From the NCBI GenBank assembly GCA_039973685.1, contig JBDWKL010000043.1, forward strand, positions 124,001-188,000: a stretch of 64,000 nt of DNA, written 5' to 3'. Within the stretch, counting starts at the first letter, position 1. Each line of letters begins with the position of its first letter. Shown piece by piece: positions 27,659-36,604 of this stretch. The position numbers were made by a program, and so were the translations under genes. The notes under the pieces were generated by a model. It had not been told where the DNA came from. It worked only from the letters and a program-made list of their open reading frames with translations, and made no database searches. Origin of the DNA: Hyphomicrobiales bacterium (GTDB lineage: Bacteria > Pseudomonadota > Alphaproteobacteria > Rhizobiales > JACESI01).

Positions 27659-28498
27659 TTAGTCAGACACAACATTCTGTCGTTGTGAACCCAAGCCTTC
27701 AATCGCAACTTCCATCACGTCTCCCGCTTTCAAGTAGATCGGCTCAGGCTTAATGCCCATGCCCACACCTGGAGGCGTGCCTGTCGAAATCACATCACCG
27801 GGGTGAAGTGTAAAGAGGCTGGATAAATGTTCAATGATTTCGGCCACGCTAAAAATCATCGTCGACGTATTGCCATCTTGCATACGCTTACCGTTTACAT
27901 CGAGTGTAAGCGATAGGTTTTGCGGGTCTGGCACGTCATCGCGGGTGACCAACCACGGACCTGTCGGGCCGAACGTGTCGCACGATTTGCCCTTGGTCCA
28001 CTGACCAGAGAGCGATGTCTGAAACGAGCGCTCAGACACATCGTTACAAACGCAATACCCAGCAACATAATCGAGCGCGTCATCTTTGCTGACGTATTTG
28101 GCTTTCTTGCCAATCACAACACCAAGCTCAACTTCCCAGTCGCCCTTTTCAGATCCACGTGGAAGGCTCACATCATCATTAGGACCGACAACAGCAGACG
28201 TTGCTTTCATGAACAAGATTGGATGAGCAGGCACATCAAGGCCAGATTCTGCGGCGTGGTCTGAATAGTTGAGACCGATGCACATATATTTGCCGATATT
28301 GCCAACGCAAGCGCCAAGGCGAGGATTGCCATCCACCAAAGGCAGGTCGTTTTCATTCAGTCCTTGCAAGCGCTCAATGTCGCCCATTGTAGCAGCACTA
28401 ATGTCAGCAACATGCGCAGACAGATCACGAAGGTCGCCATTGCTATCAATCATGCCGGGCTTTTCGCTGCCCTCATTTCCAAATCGAACTAATTTCAT
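27659..28498 (-). CDS. Fumarylacetoacetate hydrolase (FAH) family protein
   Basis: This 279-residue FAH-fold enzyme has the metal-binding pattern E-x-E (W-E-V-E-L-G-V-V-I-G-K) and a G-D-V-I-S-T-G-T-P-P-G-V-G segment. Relatives include 2,4-diketo-3-deoxy-L-fuconate hydrolase and other acylpyruvases, and databases sometimes label them ureidoglycolate lyase. Pairing with the upstream SDR gene 12 bases away favours a sugar-acid route (2-keto-3-deoxyfuconate dehydrogenase plus hydrolase). A purine role is possible because of the neighbours but is less likely with AllA present. Confidence 0.8.
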   Translation of the reverse strand: MKLVRFGNEGSEKPGMIDSNGDLRDLSAHVADISAATMGDIERLQGLNENDLPLVDGNPRLGACVGNIGKYMCIGLNYSDHAAESGLDVPAHPILFMKATSAVVGPNDDVSLPRGSEKGDWEVELGVVIGKKAKYVSKDDALDYVAGYCVCNDVSERSFQTSLSGQWTKGKSCDTFGPTGPWLVTRDDVPDPQNLSLTLDVNGKRMQDGNTSTMIFSVAEIIEHLSSLFTLHPGDVISTGTPPGVGMGIKPEPIYLKAGDVMEVAIEGLGSQRQNVVSD

Positions 28499-28510
28499 TT
28501 ACTTAAACTC

Positions 28511-29248
28511 CTAAAGCGACCAGCCGCCGTCAATGATGTGGGGATGTCCTGTGGTGAACCCGCTCTCATCTGAAGCCAGATAAACCACAAGCGATGCGAC
28601 TTCTTCAGACCCTGCAATCCGTCCCATCGGTTGACGCGCTATAAAGTCTTTCAGCGCTTTGTCATAGTCACCCGTTGCCCGCAAACGCTCATGCAGTGAA
28701 GGGCTATCAACCGTGCCTGGACAAATACAATTACAGCGTACGCCTTGGTCGATGTAATCACGGGCGACAGCTTTCGTCATGCCGATCACTGCAGCCTTTG
28801 TTGCACCATAAACAAAACGGTTCGGCGCGCCGATGATAGAAGATGCAGCTGATGACATATTGATGATAGAGCCTTTGCCCTTCTCCAACATATGAGGGAG
28901 AGCCGCGACTGTCATTTTCCACATGGCACGAACATTGAGATTAAAGGCAAAGTCCCATTCATCATCCGTACACTCAAGCGCCGTGCCTGCATGAACAAAG
29001 CCTGCGCAATTAAACAAGACATCTGGCTTGGTCTTATCGACCGCGGCTTTCACGGCGTCATCGTCCAGCACATCAAGATGAAATGTTTCGATCGTGCCCG
29101 TCGCATCCTGCTTTAGTTGCGCCAATGCCTCTTCATTAATATCGGTTGCATAAACATGGGCACCCTCTGCTGCCATTGCCAACGCAGAAGCGCGGCCAAT
29201 ACCCTGCCCTGCGGCAGACATAAGAACCTTCTTACCTTCTAATCTCAA
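28511..29248 (-). CDS. Short-chain dehydrogenase, probably 2-keto-3-deoxy-sugar-acid type
   Basis: This 245-residue classical SDR has a modified cofactor motif (S-A-A-G-Q-G-I-G-R), an N-C-A-G motif, catalytic S in N-M-S-S-A-A-S-S, and Y-x-x-x-K in Y-G-A-T-K-A-A. An acidic residue after the second strand (A-T-D-I-N) predicts NAD preference. The start is TTG with AAGGA eight bases upstream. The sequence resembles the 2-keto-3-deoxy-L-fuconate dehydrogenase / BDH2 group, and pairing with the FAH gene supports that reading. The substrate remains an inference. Confidence 0.78.
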   Translation of the reverse strand: MRLEGKKVLMSAAGQGIGRASALAMAAEGAHVYATDINEEALAQLKQDATGTIETFHLDVLDDDAVKAAVDKTKPDVLFNCAGFVHAGTALECTDDEWDFAFNLNVRAMWKMTVAALPHMLEKGKGSIINMSSAASSIIGAPNRFVYGATKAAVIGMTKAVARDYIDQGVRCNCICPGTVDSPSLHERLRATGDYDKALKDFIARQPMGRIAGSEEVASLVVYLASDESGFTTGHPHIIDGGWSL

Positions 29249-29306
29249 ACCCGTATCCTTCTTTACTTCTTATGATTTTCGGGTTTGGCTGCCCTCATTC
29301 AACACA

Positions 29307-30131
29307 CTAGCGCCCGATCTGCTTGAACTTCCTCGTTTGTTCAGTCAGTGCCACTTCTGTCGGCAAGCGTTCCATAGATGATGCACCGTAAAAACCGTGG
29401 CAATTTTTCGTATTTTTTAACACGAAATCTGCATCTTCTGGCATGGAAACTGGGCCGCCATGCACGAGGATAATTTGATCTGGATTAACCGCTAGTGCTG
29501 CCGCCGACCATTCATCAACAAGAGCTGGAACGTCTTCCAATTTCGTTCCCGTTTCAGCGCCAATATTACCACCAGTGGTAAGCCCGATATGGCAAACGAT
29601 AATATCTGCGCCCGCTTTTGCCATGGCCTCAGCATCTTCTGCTGAGAAGACATAAGGCGTGGTGAACATATCTTTATCGTTCGCCATTTTAACCACGTCG
29701 ACTTCAAGCTGGTAAGACATGCCTGTCTCTTCCAGATTGGCGCGGAAGTTGCCGTCAATCAGACCAACGGTCGGAAAGTTTTGAATGCCGGAAAAACCAG
29801 CAGCGTTAATTTCATCAAGAAACTTATCCATCATCCGAAACGGATCAGAAGCACAGACACCCGCAAGAACTGGCGTGTCTTTAACAACAGGCAACACTTC
29901 GCCCGCCATTTCCATCACAACGCCATTGGCATCGCCATAAGGCATAAGACCCGCAAGCGAGCCACGCCCCGCCATGCGGTAGCGGCCTGAATTATAGATG
30001 ACGATCAGGTCAATACCGCCAGCTTCCTCACATTTGGCAGAAAGGCCCGTACCTGCTCCACCACCAATGATCGGCACACCGTCCGCAATCATTTTTCTAT
30101 ATTTTGCAAGTAACTCACTTCTTTGGAACAT
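29307..30131 (-). CDS. Phosphoenolpyruvate hydrolase family TIM-barrel protein
   Basis: The 274-residue protein belongs to the TIM-barrel family labelled PEP hydrolase (related to PEP mutase and isocitrate lyase folds). Visible parts are [11 protein letters not shown] near the N-terminus, [20 protein letters not shown] and H-G-G-P-V-S. These proteins are commonly encoded next to, or fused with, a Tm-1-like ATP-binding UPF0261 partner, which is absent here. It heads the FAH-SDR group on the minus strand, with about 60 bases before the SDR gene. The real activity is unclear. Confidence 0.75.
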   Translation of the reverse strand: MFQRSELLAKYRKMIADGVPIIGGGAGTGLSAKCEEAGGIDLIVIYNSGRYRMAGRGSLAGLMPYGDANGVVMEMAGEVLPVVKDTPVLAGVCASDPFRMMDKFLDEINAAGFSGIQNFPTVGLIDGNFRANLEETGMSYQLEVDVVKMANDKDMFTTPYVFSAEDAEAMAKAGADIIVCHIGLTTGGNIGAETGTKLEDVPALVDEWSAAALAVNPDQIILVHGGPVSMPEDADFVLKNTKNCHGFYGASSMERLPTEVALTEQTRKFKQIGR

Positions 30132-30422
30132 ATGTTCAACCTCCCGCCATTTTGTATTTCGCGCCGAGAAGAAGCCATAAAACGTTGCGCATTATGAAAT
30201 AAACTAATTCTCGGTTATCAATGTTGTGAGGAACGCGGATAAGGTAACGTTCCCGTGATTTTATCATTGTTACTTTTGACGATTAAAACAAGGCTCATTG
30301 TACGTTCTGTACCAGAAAATGGGCCTAGTATGATGTTGACGTCATCTCGTCCCGCTAATTTGAGCGCTGGGTGAACTGCGTTATTTGGAGATAAGCCTAT
30401 TGGCCTGGCTGAACACTTAACT

Positions 30423-31043
30423 TCACGCCCACCAACGAACGAAAAGACTTGCTGCAATCAGCCACATAATACAGCCGATTATAAAATCTAGAACCTGCCA
30501 TGCTTTCGGGTTTTCAAAAACACCCACCAAAAGCCTTGCGCCATACCCAAGGGCGAAAAACCAAACGAATGATCCAGTGGCCGCTCCTACCCCGTAACCC
30601 ACGCGATCCACCCCCTGATAATTTGCTGACAGACCACCCAATAAGACAACAGTATCTAGATAAACATGAGGGTTCAAATAGGTGAGCGCGAGGCAAGTGC
30701 CTATTGCCTTTGCAAGATTTCCAGCGCCTTGGCTTGCCGCCTTCATGGCATCCGGCGACATCACTCGGCGAAACGCCATGAAGCCATAAACAAATAAGAA
30801 TATGGCACCGCCAATGGTGACGGCATCAATCAACCATTTGGCTTGGGACACCAATGTACCAAAACCAAAGACGCCGACAACGATCAACAACGCATCAGAA
30901 AGCGCGCAAATTAGGCAAAGAATGAAAACATGCTGGCGCAACAGCCCTTGCCGTAACAAAAAGGCATTTTGAGCACCAATCGCGACAATCAGGCTAACGC
31001 CCAGAAAAAAACCGGCACTTGCCGCAATGAAAAAATTAGTCAA
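30423..31043 (-). CDS. LysE/ArgO-family amino acid exporter
   Basis: This 206-residue membrane protein has about six hydrophobic segments. It shows the family N-terminus (F-F-L-G-V-S-L-I-V-A-I-G-A-Q-N-A-F-L-L-R-Q-G) and the N-P-H-V-Y-L-D-T-V-V segment, typical of arginine and lysine exporters. The start codon is TTG with a close GGAGGG site. It stands alone, about 290 bases upstream of the PEP-hydrolase-like gene on the same strand; that spacer holds nothing I can assign. Confidence 0.88.
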   Translation of the reverse strand: MTNFFIAASAGFFLGVSLIVAIGAQNAFLLRQGLLRQHVFILCLICALSDALLIVVGVFGFGTLVSQAKWLIDAVTIGGAIFLFVYGFMAFRRVMSPDAMKAASQGAGNLAKAIGTCLALTYLNPHVYLDTVVLLGGLSANYQGVDRVGYGVGAATGSFVWFFALGYGARLLVGVFENPKAWQVLDFIIGCIMWLIAASLFVRWWA

Positions 31044-31097
31044 TTGCCCTCCAAAGCAATCCTACGCCTGACATCAAATGGCGAGGGTCAGGATCTA

Positions 31098-31823
31098 TTA
31101 AAACAGAGATAACTGGTTGGACCCCTTATCTGTTTCTTCTTGGTCTAGTTCGATCTCCGCTTCAACACGGTTTTGTAAATCAGCATCATCATTGCGCACG
31201 GCATTCACGCGGTCAGATACAGGGACAATATTATAAAAATCATTACGTTCATTGCTATAAAGAAATGAAACATCACGCGGCGGATGCTCAACACAGTCTA
31301 ACCAAACATCTGCAAGCTTTGGCGGCACCAAAACTGGCATTCGGTGATGTATTGCGGCAATATCAGAACTTGCCTCAGTTGTTAAAAAGCAAACAGTATC
31401 AATTTCGCTGCCATTGGCATGGGCATAGGTTTCAAACAATCCCGCATATCCCAACATTTCACCATTCTTAGGCGCAATATAATACGGCGTTTTTTGGTCG
31501 CCCGCGCGGTGCCATTCGTAAAAGCCAGAGGCTGGAATTATGCAACGGCGATGCCTGATGGCTGATTTGAAGGACGGTTTCTCCAAAACGCTCTCAGATC
31601 TTGCATTTATTATCAGAGAAAAATCTTTCGGATCCTTCACCCAGCCTGGCAAAAAACCCCAACGCATCAACCGCATTTCACGCTTATTAAACTCTTGAAA
31701 AATAACAGGAATTGGCTGTGTCGGCGCAATGTTATACCTGTTAGGCGCGCCCTCAAGATCATTGCATTCAAAAATCTCAGCGGCTTCTTTCAACGGATGA
31801 ATGATCGCAAAACGTCCACACAT
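31098..31823 (-). CDS. yedK: SRAP-domain DNA-protein crosslink protein (YedK/HMCES)
   Basis: This 241-residue protein crosslinks to abasic sites in single-stranded DNA and shields them. The catalytic Cys2 is exposed after Met removal (M-C-G-R-F). The supporting glutamate (A-S-G-F-Y-E-W) and histidine (H-H-R-M-P-V) motifs are present. The C-terminal tail is acidic. I saw no SOS box in its promoter. It is divergent from the 166-residue unknown gene. Confidence 0.93.
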   Translation of the reverse strand: MCGRFAIIHPLKEAAEIFECNDLEGAPNRYNIAPTQPIPVIFQEFNKREMRLMRWGFLPGWVKDPKDFSLIINARSESVLEKPSFKSAIRHRRCIIPASGFYEWHRAGDQKTPYYIAPKNGEMLGYAGLFETYAHANGSEIDTVCFLTTEASSDIAAIHHRMPVLVPPKLADVWLDCVEHPPRDVSFLYSNERNDFYNIVPVSDRVNAVRNDDADLQNRVEAEIELDQEETDKGSNQLSLF

Positions 31824-31904
31824 AGAATTATTTCGTTTCGTTTACTTTATGTTTGCAAGACGGTGGCACACTAATTTTGGAATATAAAGCAGGAATGGTG
31901 GCTC

Positions 31905-32405
31905 ATGGCTCTGGCTCAATATAACGATCTTGAAAACTATACAAATAATCAAGCGGTAGCGGAAGCTCTTACAGCTATTAATGTCAATATTTCAACTGGA
32001 TTTGGCACTAATTACCTGAATCATTTTGTAGAAATCTTACTTTTACTTGAAATGCTGCCCTCTATGCCTGAATGCATTGAGGACATCGTGTTGTGGAAAC
32101 CAATTAGTTATTCAGATCATGTGCGCCAAAGCGGATTGCCAAAGTCAGAATTAGTACTTGAAGCGTTTCAACATTCTGATGCTAAACGGCGCGACATGCT
32201 TGATCATGTTACCAATGAGGTCAACACAGAAGTCCATCGCTATATTGAGAAAGCGCAAAAAGCCGTTACTCTTGGCGACCAAGAACAAATCTCTGAGGTG
32301 GCATTGGAAGCCAAAGAAGTCCTGACACCAATGCTTGAAAAAATCTCAAATGTCATTTGTTCGCCTAATTTTTTGGCAGAAGAACCAGTGGAAGACTTTG
32401 CCTGA
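31905..32405 (+). CDS. Protein of unknown function (166 aa)
   Basis: I do not recognise this protein. It is small, acidic and predicted helical, without a signal peptide or membrane segment. It contains a cluster of methionine and leucine (I-L-L-L-L-E-M-L-P-S-M-P near residue 45) and a long charged helix in the C-terminal half. An AGGA lies ten bases before the ATG. It precedes the Nudix gene by 30 bases and may be co-transcribed with it. Confidence 0.65.
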   Translation: MALAQYNDLENYTNNQAVAEALTAINVNISTGFGTNYLNHFVEILLLLEMLPSMPECIEDIVLWKPISYSDHVRQSGLPKSELVLEAFQHSDAKRRDMLDHVTNEVNTEVHRYIEKAQKAVTLGDQEQISEVALEAKEVLTPMLEKISNVICSPNFLAEEPVEDFA

Positions 32406-32435
32406 TACACGACCTAATGCGTGTGATGCCACCCG

Positions 32436-32849
32436 ATGACAGCCAACAAACCCATTTTAGGCGTAAGCTGCCTCTTGCTCTGCGAGGATAGCGCTCTGCT
32501 TATCCAACGTGCAAAGCAACCCGCCAAAGGTCTTTGGAGTCTCCCCGGTGGTAAGGTCGAATGGGGCGAAACACTTGAAGAAGCCGCCCGCCGTGAACTG
32601 CTTGAAGAAACAGCACTGATCGCTGATGATCTAGAGTTCAGCGAATTTGTTGAAATTGTTGAGCCGGACCACCATTTCGTTATTTCTGTTTTTGTTGGAA
32701 GGCTGAACAACCAACCAACGCCAACAGCAGGTGATGATGCCGCAGCAGCCGCCTGGTATTCACCAGCGGGCTTAAATAAGCTCGATGATGCGAACCAAAT
32801 GACACCGACAACAAGACAACGCATTAAGCGTTTAACTAAGATATTTTGA
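32436..32849 (+). CDS. Nudix hydrolase (ADP-ribose pyrophosphatase-like)
   Basis: This 137-residue protein carries a Nudix box at residues 39-61 (G-x5-E-x7-R-E-L-x-E-E). The usual glycine near the end of the box is alanine 60. The preceding W-S-L-P-G-G and R-A-K-Q-P-A-K-G-L-W segments are typical. It hydrolyses a nucleoside diphosphate linked to another group, and ADP-ribose or an oxidised nucleotide are the usual candidates. It lies in a run of small plus-strand genes. Confidence 0.88.
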   Translation: MTANKPILGVSCLLLCEDSALLIQRAKQPAKGLWSLPGGKVEWGETLEEAARRELLEETALIADDLEFSEFVEIVEPDHHFVISVFVGRLNNQPTPTAGDDAAAAAWYSPAGLNKLDDANQMTPTTRQRIKRLTKIF

Positions 32850-32882
32850 CAAAGGGCGCTTGTTTGCCTTAGTGGTTTGCTC

Positions 32883-33281
32883 ATGAAAAGATCTATCATA
32901 GCATTTCTTTCTATTGCCCTCGCCTTTGCCGCGCTTACTTCAACAAGCGTTCGGCCTGCTTTTGCTCAGGCTCAAAAAATCCCGCCTTATGAAAATAGAC
33001 TGTTACGGCTTTCTGAAATTATGGGTTCACTTCATTTCCTCACCCTCCTTTGCCGCGCAAGCGAAGGGGCTATCTGGCATGATAAGATGAATGAAATTTT
33101 GGATGTAGAAGCCAAGACGCAGCTTCGAAAGGCGAAGCTAACTGAACGCTTTAACGCAGGCTTTGGCAGTTTTCAGGCGACTTACAGAAAATGCACGCCG
33201 TCTGCTGAAACAGCGATGGCAAGATATATTACTGAAGCGCAAGTCATCGTGCGTAATTTGACGACAGACTTTTCTGGCTAA
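32883..33281 (+). CDS. TIGR02301-family exported protein
   Basis: The protein (132 residues from ATG 32883) has a clear signal peptide (K-R-S, hydrophobic core, cleavage after A-F-A). The mature part matches the alphaproteobacterial TIGR02301 family: L-L-R-L-S-E-I-M-G-S-L-H-F, a conserved C-R-A-S-E-G, W-H-D-K-M, and the Y-R-K-C-T-P-S-A-E-T-A segment. The two cysteines may form a disulfide. The function of the family is unknown. Confidence 0.8.
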   Translation: MKRSIIAFLSIALAFAALTSTSVRPAFAQAQKIPPYENRLLRLSEIMGSLHFLTLLCRASEGAIWHDKMNEILDVEAKTQLRKAKLTERFNAGFGSFQATYRKCTPSAETAMARYITEAQVIVRNLTTDFSG

Positions 33282-33361
33282 GCCTCTCTTAGAAAACGCG
33301 TTTCCCGCTGTTATCCCCGTTTATCTAAGCGCGTTAACCCTCTCTTCATAAATGCCGCACA

Positions 33362-33706
33362 GTGGCAAAAACAAGTGTTAGTGTCAGCTTGTTTGGGATG
33401 CATCGCATCGGCCTAATTGCTGGAATAAAGAAATTGACTAAAACAGATACAACAAATGCAGCAAGTGCTGATACTGATCTTACGATTGCTGAAAAAAAAC
33501 GCGCTGCACTAGACCTTGTCTTAGATGCTTGGTGTACTGGCCTTGATAACGGTATCGACGGCGAGATTTTGGCACATGCGGCCCTGTTTGCCGCCCTTTC
33601 TGACATGATTGAGATTTATGGCGAAGATGCCGTTTCAAATCTTGCAGCTCGTCTGCCACAGCGTATTCATGATGGCGAATTTACTTTGTCGCGCAACATT
33701 CAATAA
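33362..33706 (+). CDS. Conserved small protein of unknown function
   Basis: This protein of up to 114 residues (GTG start; an internal ATG at 33398 is an alternative) has no signal peptide. The C-terminal part (L-D-A-W-C-T-G-L-D-N-G-I-D-G-E, then A-A-L-F-A-A-L-S-D-M-I-E-I-Y-G-E-D-A) resembles a small rhizobial family of unknown role. It follows the TIGR02301 gene by about 80 bases. Confidence 0.6.
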   Translation: MAKTSVSVSLFGMHRIGLIAGIKKLTKTDTTNAASADTDLTIAEKKRAALDLVLDAWCTGLDNGIDGEILAHAALFAALSDMIEIYGEDAVSNLAARLPQRIHDGEFTLSRNIQ

Positions 33707-33838
33707 CCCGCTCAAAACGCATTGAAGTCGCCCTCGAAACGCGTTCAATTTCTTTTGCGTGCTTAAATCCACCTTTGCATAGTCTTTTCGCCAGTGTTGG
33801 CGTAGGATGACATTGTTATTTTGGACGAGGGTTTGTTC

Positions 33839-34627
33839 TTGGGCATTGAGCGCTTGAAACCATTGCTGTTTCATTTTTTATACGTGATCGCGGTTCTTGC
33901 TGTAGCGAGCTTGCATCTTGAGACAACAGCATTTGCGGCCAAGCAAGTGCCGACTATTCGCATTGAACTTCCTAAAAAATCAGCCCCTAAAACCGAACCA
34001 ACCCCAAATCTAGGGACAAACGGTTTGGGAACTGGCGATTTCACGCCGAAAATTCCGCTTGGCGAGAATGATCTCCCCTTTGACGGCGAAGACGATGAAA
34101 CACAAGAAGCCGAAGAACCCGCTTCAGAGCCTGAGGCCGATACGGCAGAAAAACCTCGGGTACCGGCAAAAATCTTTTATGACACCAAAGCCTTGCCCGA
34201 AGCTGTCAAGAAAACACGCGACCGCCTTTTAAAAGCAGCGAAGGCTGGCAATGTTGATGAACTTCGCACGATCTTTAAAGGCTTTTCCGAGCCACCCATT
34301 GTTTCCTTTAATAGCGACGGTGATGCTGTTGACCATATCGTTGAAAACTCCGGTGATGGGAAAGGTCTTGAAACGCTGGCTATTCTCTTGGAAGTTTTGG
34401 AAACAGGCTTTATTCACCGCGATGAAGGCGACGAAAGTGAAGTTTATATCTGGCCTTATTTTGTCGATGTTCCACCGGAAGATTTAAAGCAAGGTCAGTT
34501 GATAGAGCTATTTCAAATCATCACAGCTGGTGATTATGAAGACATGCTTACCTACGGTACCTATATATTCTATCGAGCCGGCATTGCACCCAATGGCGAT
34601 TTGAAATTCTTTGTCGCTGGCGACTGA
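33839..34627 (+). CDS. Exported protein of unknown function
   Basis: I do not recognise a function. No ATG exists near the N-terminus. TTG at 33839 is chosen because a GAGGG site lies eight bases before it, though TTG 33821 or 33833 are possible. The product (about 262 residues) has a signal peptide (leucine- and alanine-rich core, cleavage after T-A-F-A), a proline- and acid-rich linker to about residue 110, and a folded C-terminal domain (I-F-Y-D-T-K-A-L-P-E-A-V, then V-Y-I-W-P-Y-F). It seems periplasmic and conserved in rhizobia. ygfZ starts 23 bases after the stop. Confidence 0.62.
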   Translation: MGIERLKPLLFHFLYVIAVLAVASLHLETTAFAAKQVPTIRIELPKKSAPKTEPTPNLGTNGLGTGDFTPKIPLGENDLPFDGEDDETQEAEEPASEPEADTAEKPRVPAKIFYDTKALPEAVKKTRDRLLKAAKAGNVDELRTIFKGFSEPPIVSFNSDGDAVDHIVENSGDGKGLETLAILLEVLETGFIHRDEGDESEVYIWPYFVDVPPEDLKQGQLIELFQIITAGDYEDMLTYGTYIFYRAGIAPNGDLKFFVAGD

Positions 34628-34650
34628 TTGATAAAAGGAAAAGCCTGAGA

Positions 34651-35466
34651 ATGCCAAAAACCATTCTGTCTGACCGCGCTGTTTTGTCTTTGACGGGCGA
34701 GGATCGTATCACCTTGTTGCAAGGGCTTGTGACTGTTGACCTAGATCGACTTGAAACATCACCCAATGTATTTGGTGCGCTGCTTGCGCCGCAGGGTAAA
34801 ATTCAATTCGATTTCTTTTTACACAAACGCGACCATGCAATTCTGATCGACATGGATGCCAGCCGTGCAGCGGATTTTCTCAAGCGTATGAAAATGTACA
34901 AGCTGCGTGCAAAAGCTGACATTGCTGATGTCAGTGATCAATATGACATTGCTGTTTCTTGGGGAGATGACGCATCGTCTGGTGATTATGATGCACGTAG
35001 TGAGGTACTTGGCGCACGCCAAGTGTTGGAAGGTTCTGCTGAGCAAAATGCTTCCCCTGATGAATATCATGCCCACCGCATTGCGCTCGGAATTCCAGAG
35101 GCCGGAAAAGATTTCGCCTTTGATGATGTCTTCCCACATGACGCAATGATGGATGCTTTGCGCGGTGTGGATTTTAAAAAAGGATGTTATGTCGGGCAAG
35201 AAGTCGTCTCGCGTGTGCAACACCGAAGCACCGCTCGCAAACGCTTCTTCATTTTGAAAAGCGCCACCCCACTTAAGAGCGATGAGACGGTTATGCTCGG
35301 CGATAAAGCTGTTGGCACCACAGGGACAACATTTGGCAATTCGACATTGGCGTTATTGCGCGCAGACAAATTGGAAGGGGCAACAGATCCCCTCACCGTT
35401 GACGGACAAAGTACTGAGGCTTTCGTCCCTTCTTACTTTACTGAATTTCAAAACAAGAACACTTAA
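34651..35466 (+). CDS. ygfZ: Folate-binding YgfZ family protein (iron-sulfur repair)
   Basis: This 271-residue GcvT-fold protein helps maturation or repair of certain 4Fe-4S enzymes in a folate-dependent way. The diagnostic K-G-C-Y-V-G-Q-E motif spans residues 177-184, including the functional cysteine. The ATG is followed by the usual L-x-L-T-G-E-D segment. It leads a run with the HD-domain and phosphatase-like genes, nine bases before the HD gene. Confidence 0.92.
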   Translation: MPKTILSDRAVLSLTGEDRITLLQGLVTVDLDRLETSPNVFGALLAPQGKIQFDFFLHKRDHAILIDMDASRAADFLKRMKMYKLRAKADIADVSDQYDIAVSWGDDASSGDYDARSEVLGARQVLEGSAEQNASPDEYHAHRIALGIPEAGKDFAFDDVFPHDAMMDALRGVDFKKGCYVGQEVVSRVQHRSTARKRFFILKSATPLKSDETVMLGDKAVGTTGTTFGNSTLALLRADKLEGATDPLTVDGQSTEAFVPSYFTEFQNKNT

Positions 35467-35475
35467 AGCCGCCCT

Positions 35476-36090
35476 ATGTCCAAACCCACCCAAACGCCAA
35501 AGACCCAACCTCGTGCATGGCAACGTATGCTGTCTGGTAGACGGTTAAACCTACTTGACCCATCTCCGCTTGATGTTGAGATATCAGACATTGCCCATGG
35601 ATTAGCGCGGGTTGCCCGCTGGAACGGTCAGACCCAAGGCAAGCACGCCTATTCTGTCGCGCAACATTCAATCCTTGTGCTTGATATTGCACTTGCGATG
35701 GAACCATCGCTTAGCGCCGAAATGCAATTGATCGCCCTTTTGCATGATGCGCCTGAATATGTGATTGGCGATATGATCTCTCCATTTAAATCTGTGATGG
35801 GTGGTAATTATCGTGATGTGGAAGACCGCCTCACCAATGCTATTCACATGCGGTTTTCTTTGCCCGTAGATGTGCCTAAATCGAAACTGCGCTTGATCAA
35901 ACAGGCAGACAAAGCATCGGCTTATTTGGAGGCAATTCACTTGGCTGGGTTTGATGAAGCAGAAGCGGAACAAATTTTCGGCACACCGAAACTGCATCCA
36001 CTTACAGATTTTGATGTAACACCGCTTTCTACAGCAGACGCACAACGCGCTTTTGTTGAACGGTTTGAAGCTCTAGAAAAGGCGCTTTAA
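35476..36090 (+). CDS. HD-domain protein, YfbR-like 5'-nucleotidase
   Basis: This 204-residue HD-superfamily protein resembles YfbR-type 5'-deoxynucleotidases. The metal site is visible as H64 (V-A-Q-H-S) and the H90-D91 doublet (L-L-H-D-A-P-E-Y), with I-G-D-M-I-S-P-F-K next. A W-N-G-Q-T segment near residue 49 is typical of the family's substrate face. It is followed one base later by a tyrosine-phosphatase-like gene, which suggests a functional pair. Confidence 0.85.
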   Translation: MSKPTQTPKTQPRAWQRMLSGRRLNLLDPSPLDVEISDIAHGLARVARWNGQTQGKHAYSVAQHSILVLDIALAMEPSLSAEMQLIALLHDAPEYVIGDMISPFKSVMGGNYRDVEDRLTNAIHMRFSLPVDVPKSKLRLIKQADKASAYLEAIHLAGFDEAEAEQIFGTPKLHPLTDFDVTPLSTADAQRAFVERFEALEKAL

Positions 36091-36091
36091 C

Positions 36092-36604
36092 ATGGCAGAA
36101 ATTCACGTTTGTCCGCTCTCGCGATTGGTTGAGACAATCAATAAATCAGGCGCGAAACATGTGGCGAGCCTGATCAATGCTAATATGGAAGTGCCCTACC
36201 CTTTAAGCATCCCGTTGGAGAACCGATTGTTTTTGGGCTTCAATGATATCGTCGAAGAAACACCAGGCTTCACGCCGCCAGAAAAAACCCATGCTCAACA
36301 GCTGATCGATTTTGTTTCCAAGTGGGATCAAGCAGCTCCGCTTGTTGTTCATTGTTGGATGGGTGTTTCGCGCTCAACGGCAGGTGCTTACATCGCCCAA
36401 TGCGCATTGATGCCTGATGCTGACGAGTATGAGCTTGCCAAAGAACTACGTGCCGCCTCACCAGAGGCAACACCCAACATGCGGCTCATTCACTTTGCCG
36501 ATGAAATATTGGGCCGTGACAGACGAATGATTTTAGCAATCGACGAGATGGGGCGCGGTGCGGAGACATGGGAAGGCGTGCCCTTCGCGCTTCCCGTTCA
36601 CTAA
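36092..36604 (+). CDS. Tyrosine/dual-specificity phosphatase-like protein
   Basis: This 170-residue protein has a canonical C-x5-R phosphatase loop (H-C-W-M-G-V-S-R-S-T, nucleophile C88 and R94). It resembles rhizobial proteins annotated as protein-tyrosine-phosphatase-like. The substrate is unknown. Its TAA overlaps the convergent MFS stop by three bases. Confidence 0.82.
   Translation: MAEIHVCPLSRLVETINKSGAKHVASLINANMEVPYPLSIPLENRLFLGFNDIVEETPGFTPPEKTHAQQLIDFVSKWDQAAPLVVHCWMGVSRSTAGAYIAQCALMPDADEYELAKELRAASPEATPNMRLIHFADEILGRDRRMILAIDEMGRGAETWEGVPFALPVH

Noticed and set aside
30218-30457. 79-codon minus-strand ORF between argO-like and PEP-hydrolase-like genes
   Set aside because: It starts inside the argO-like gene, has no ribosome site at an internal ATG and resembles nothing I know. 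A decayed remnant cannot be excluded.
32414-32899. 161-codon antisense ORF over the Nudix gene
   Set aside because: Serine/arginine-biased composition and overlap with a clear Nudix protein mark it as a shadow.
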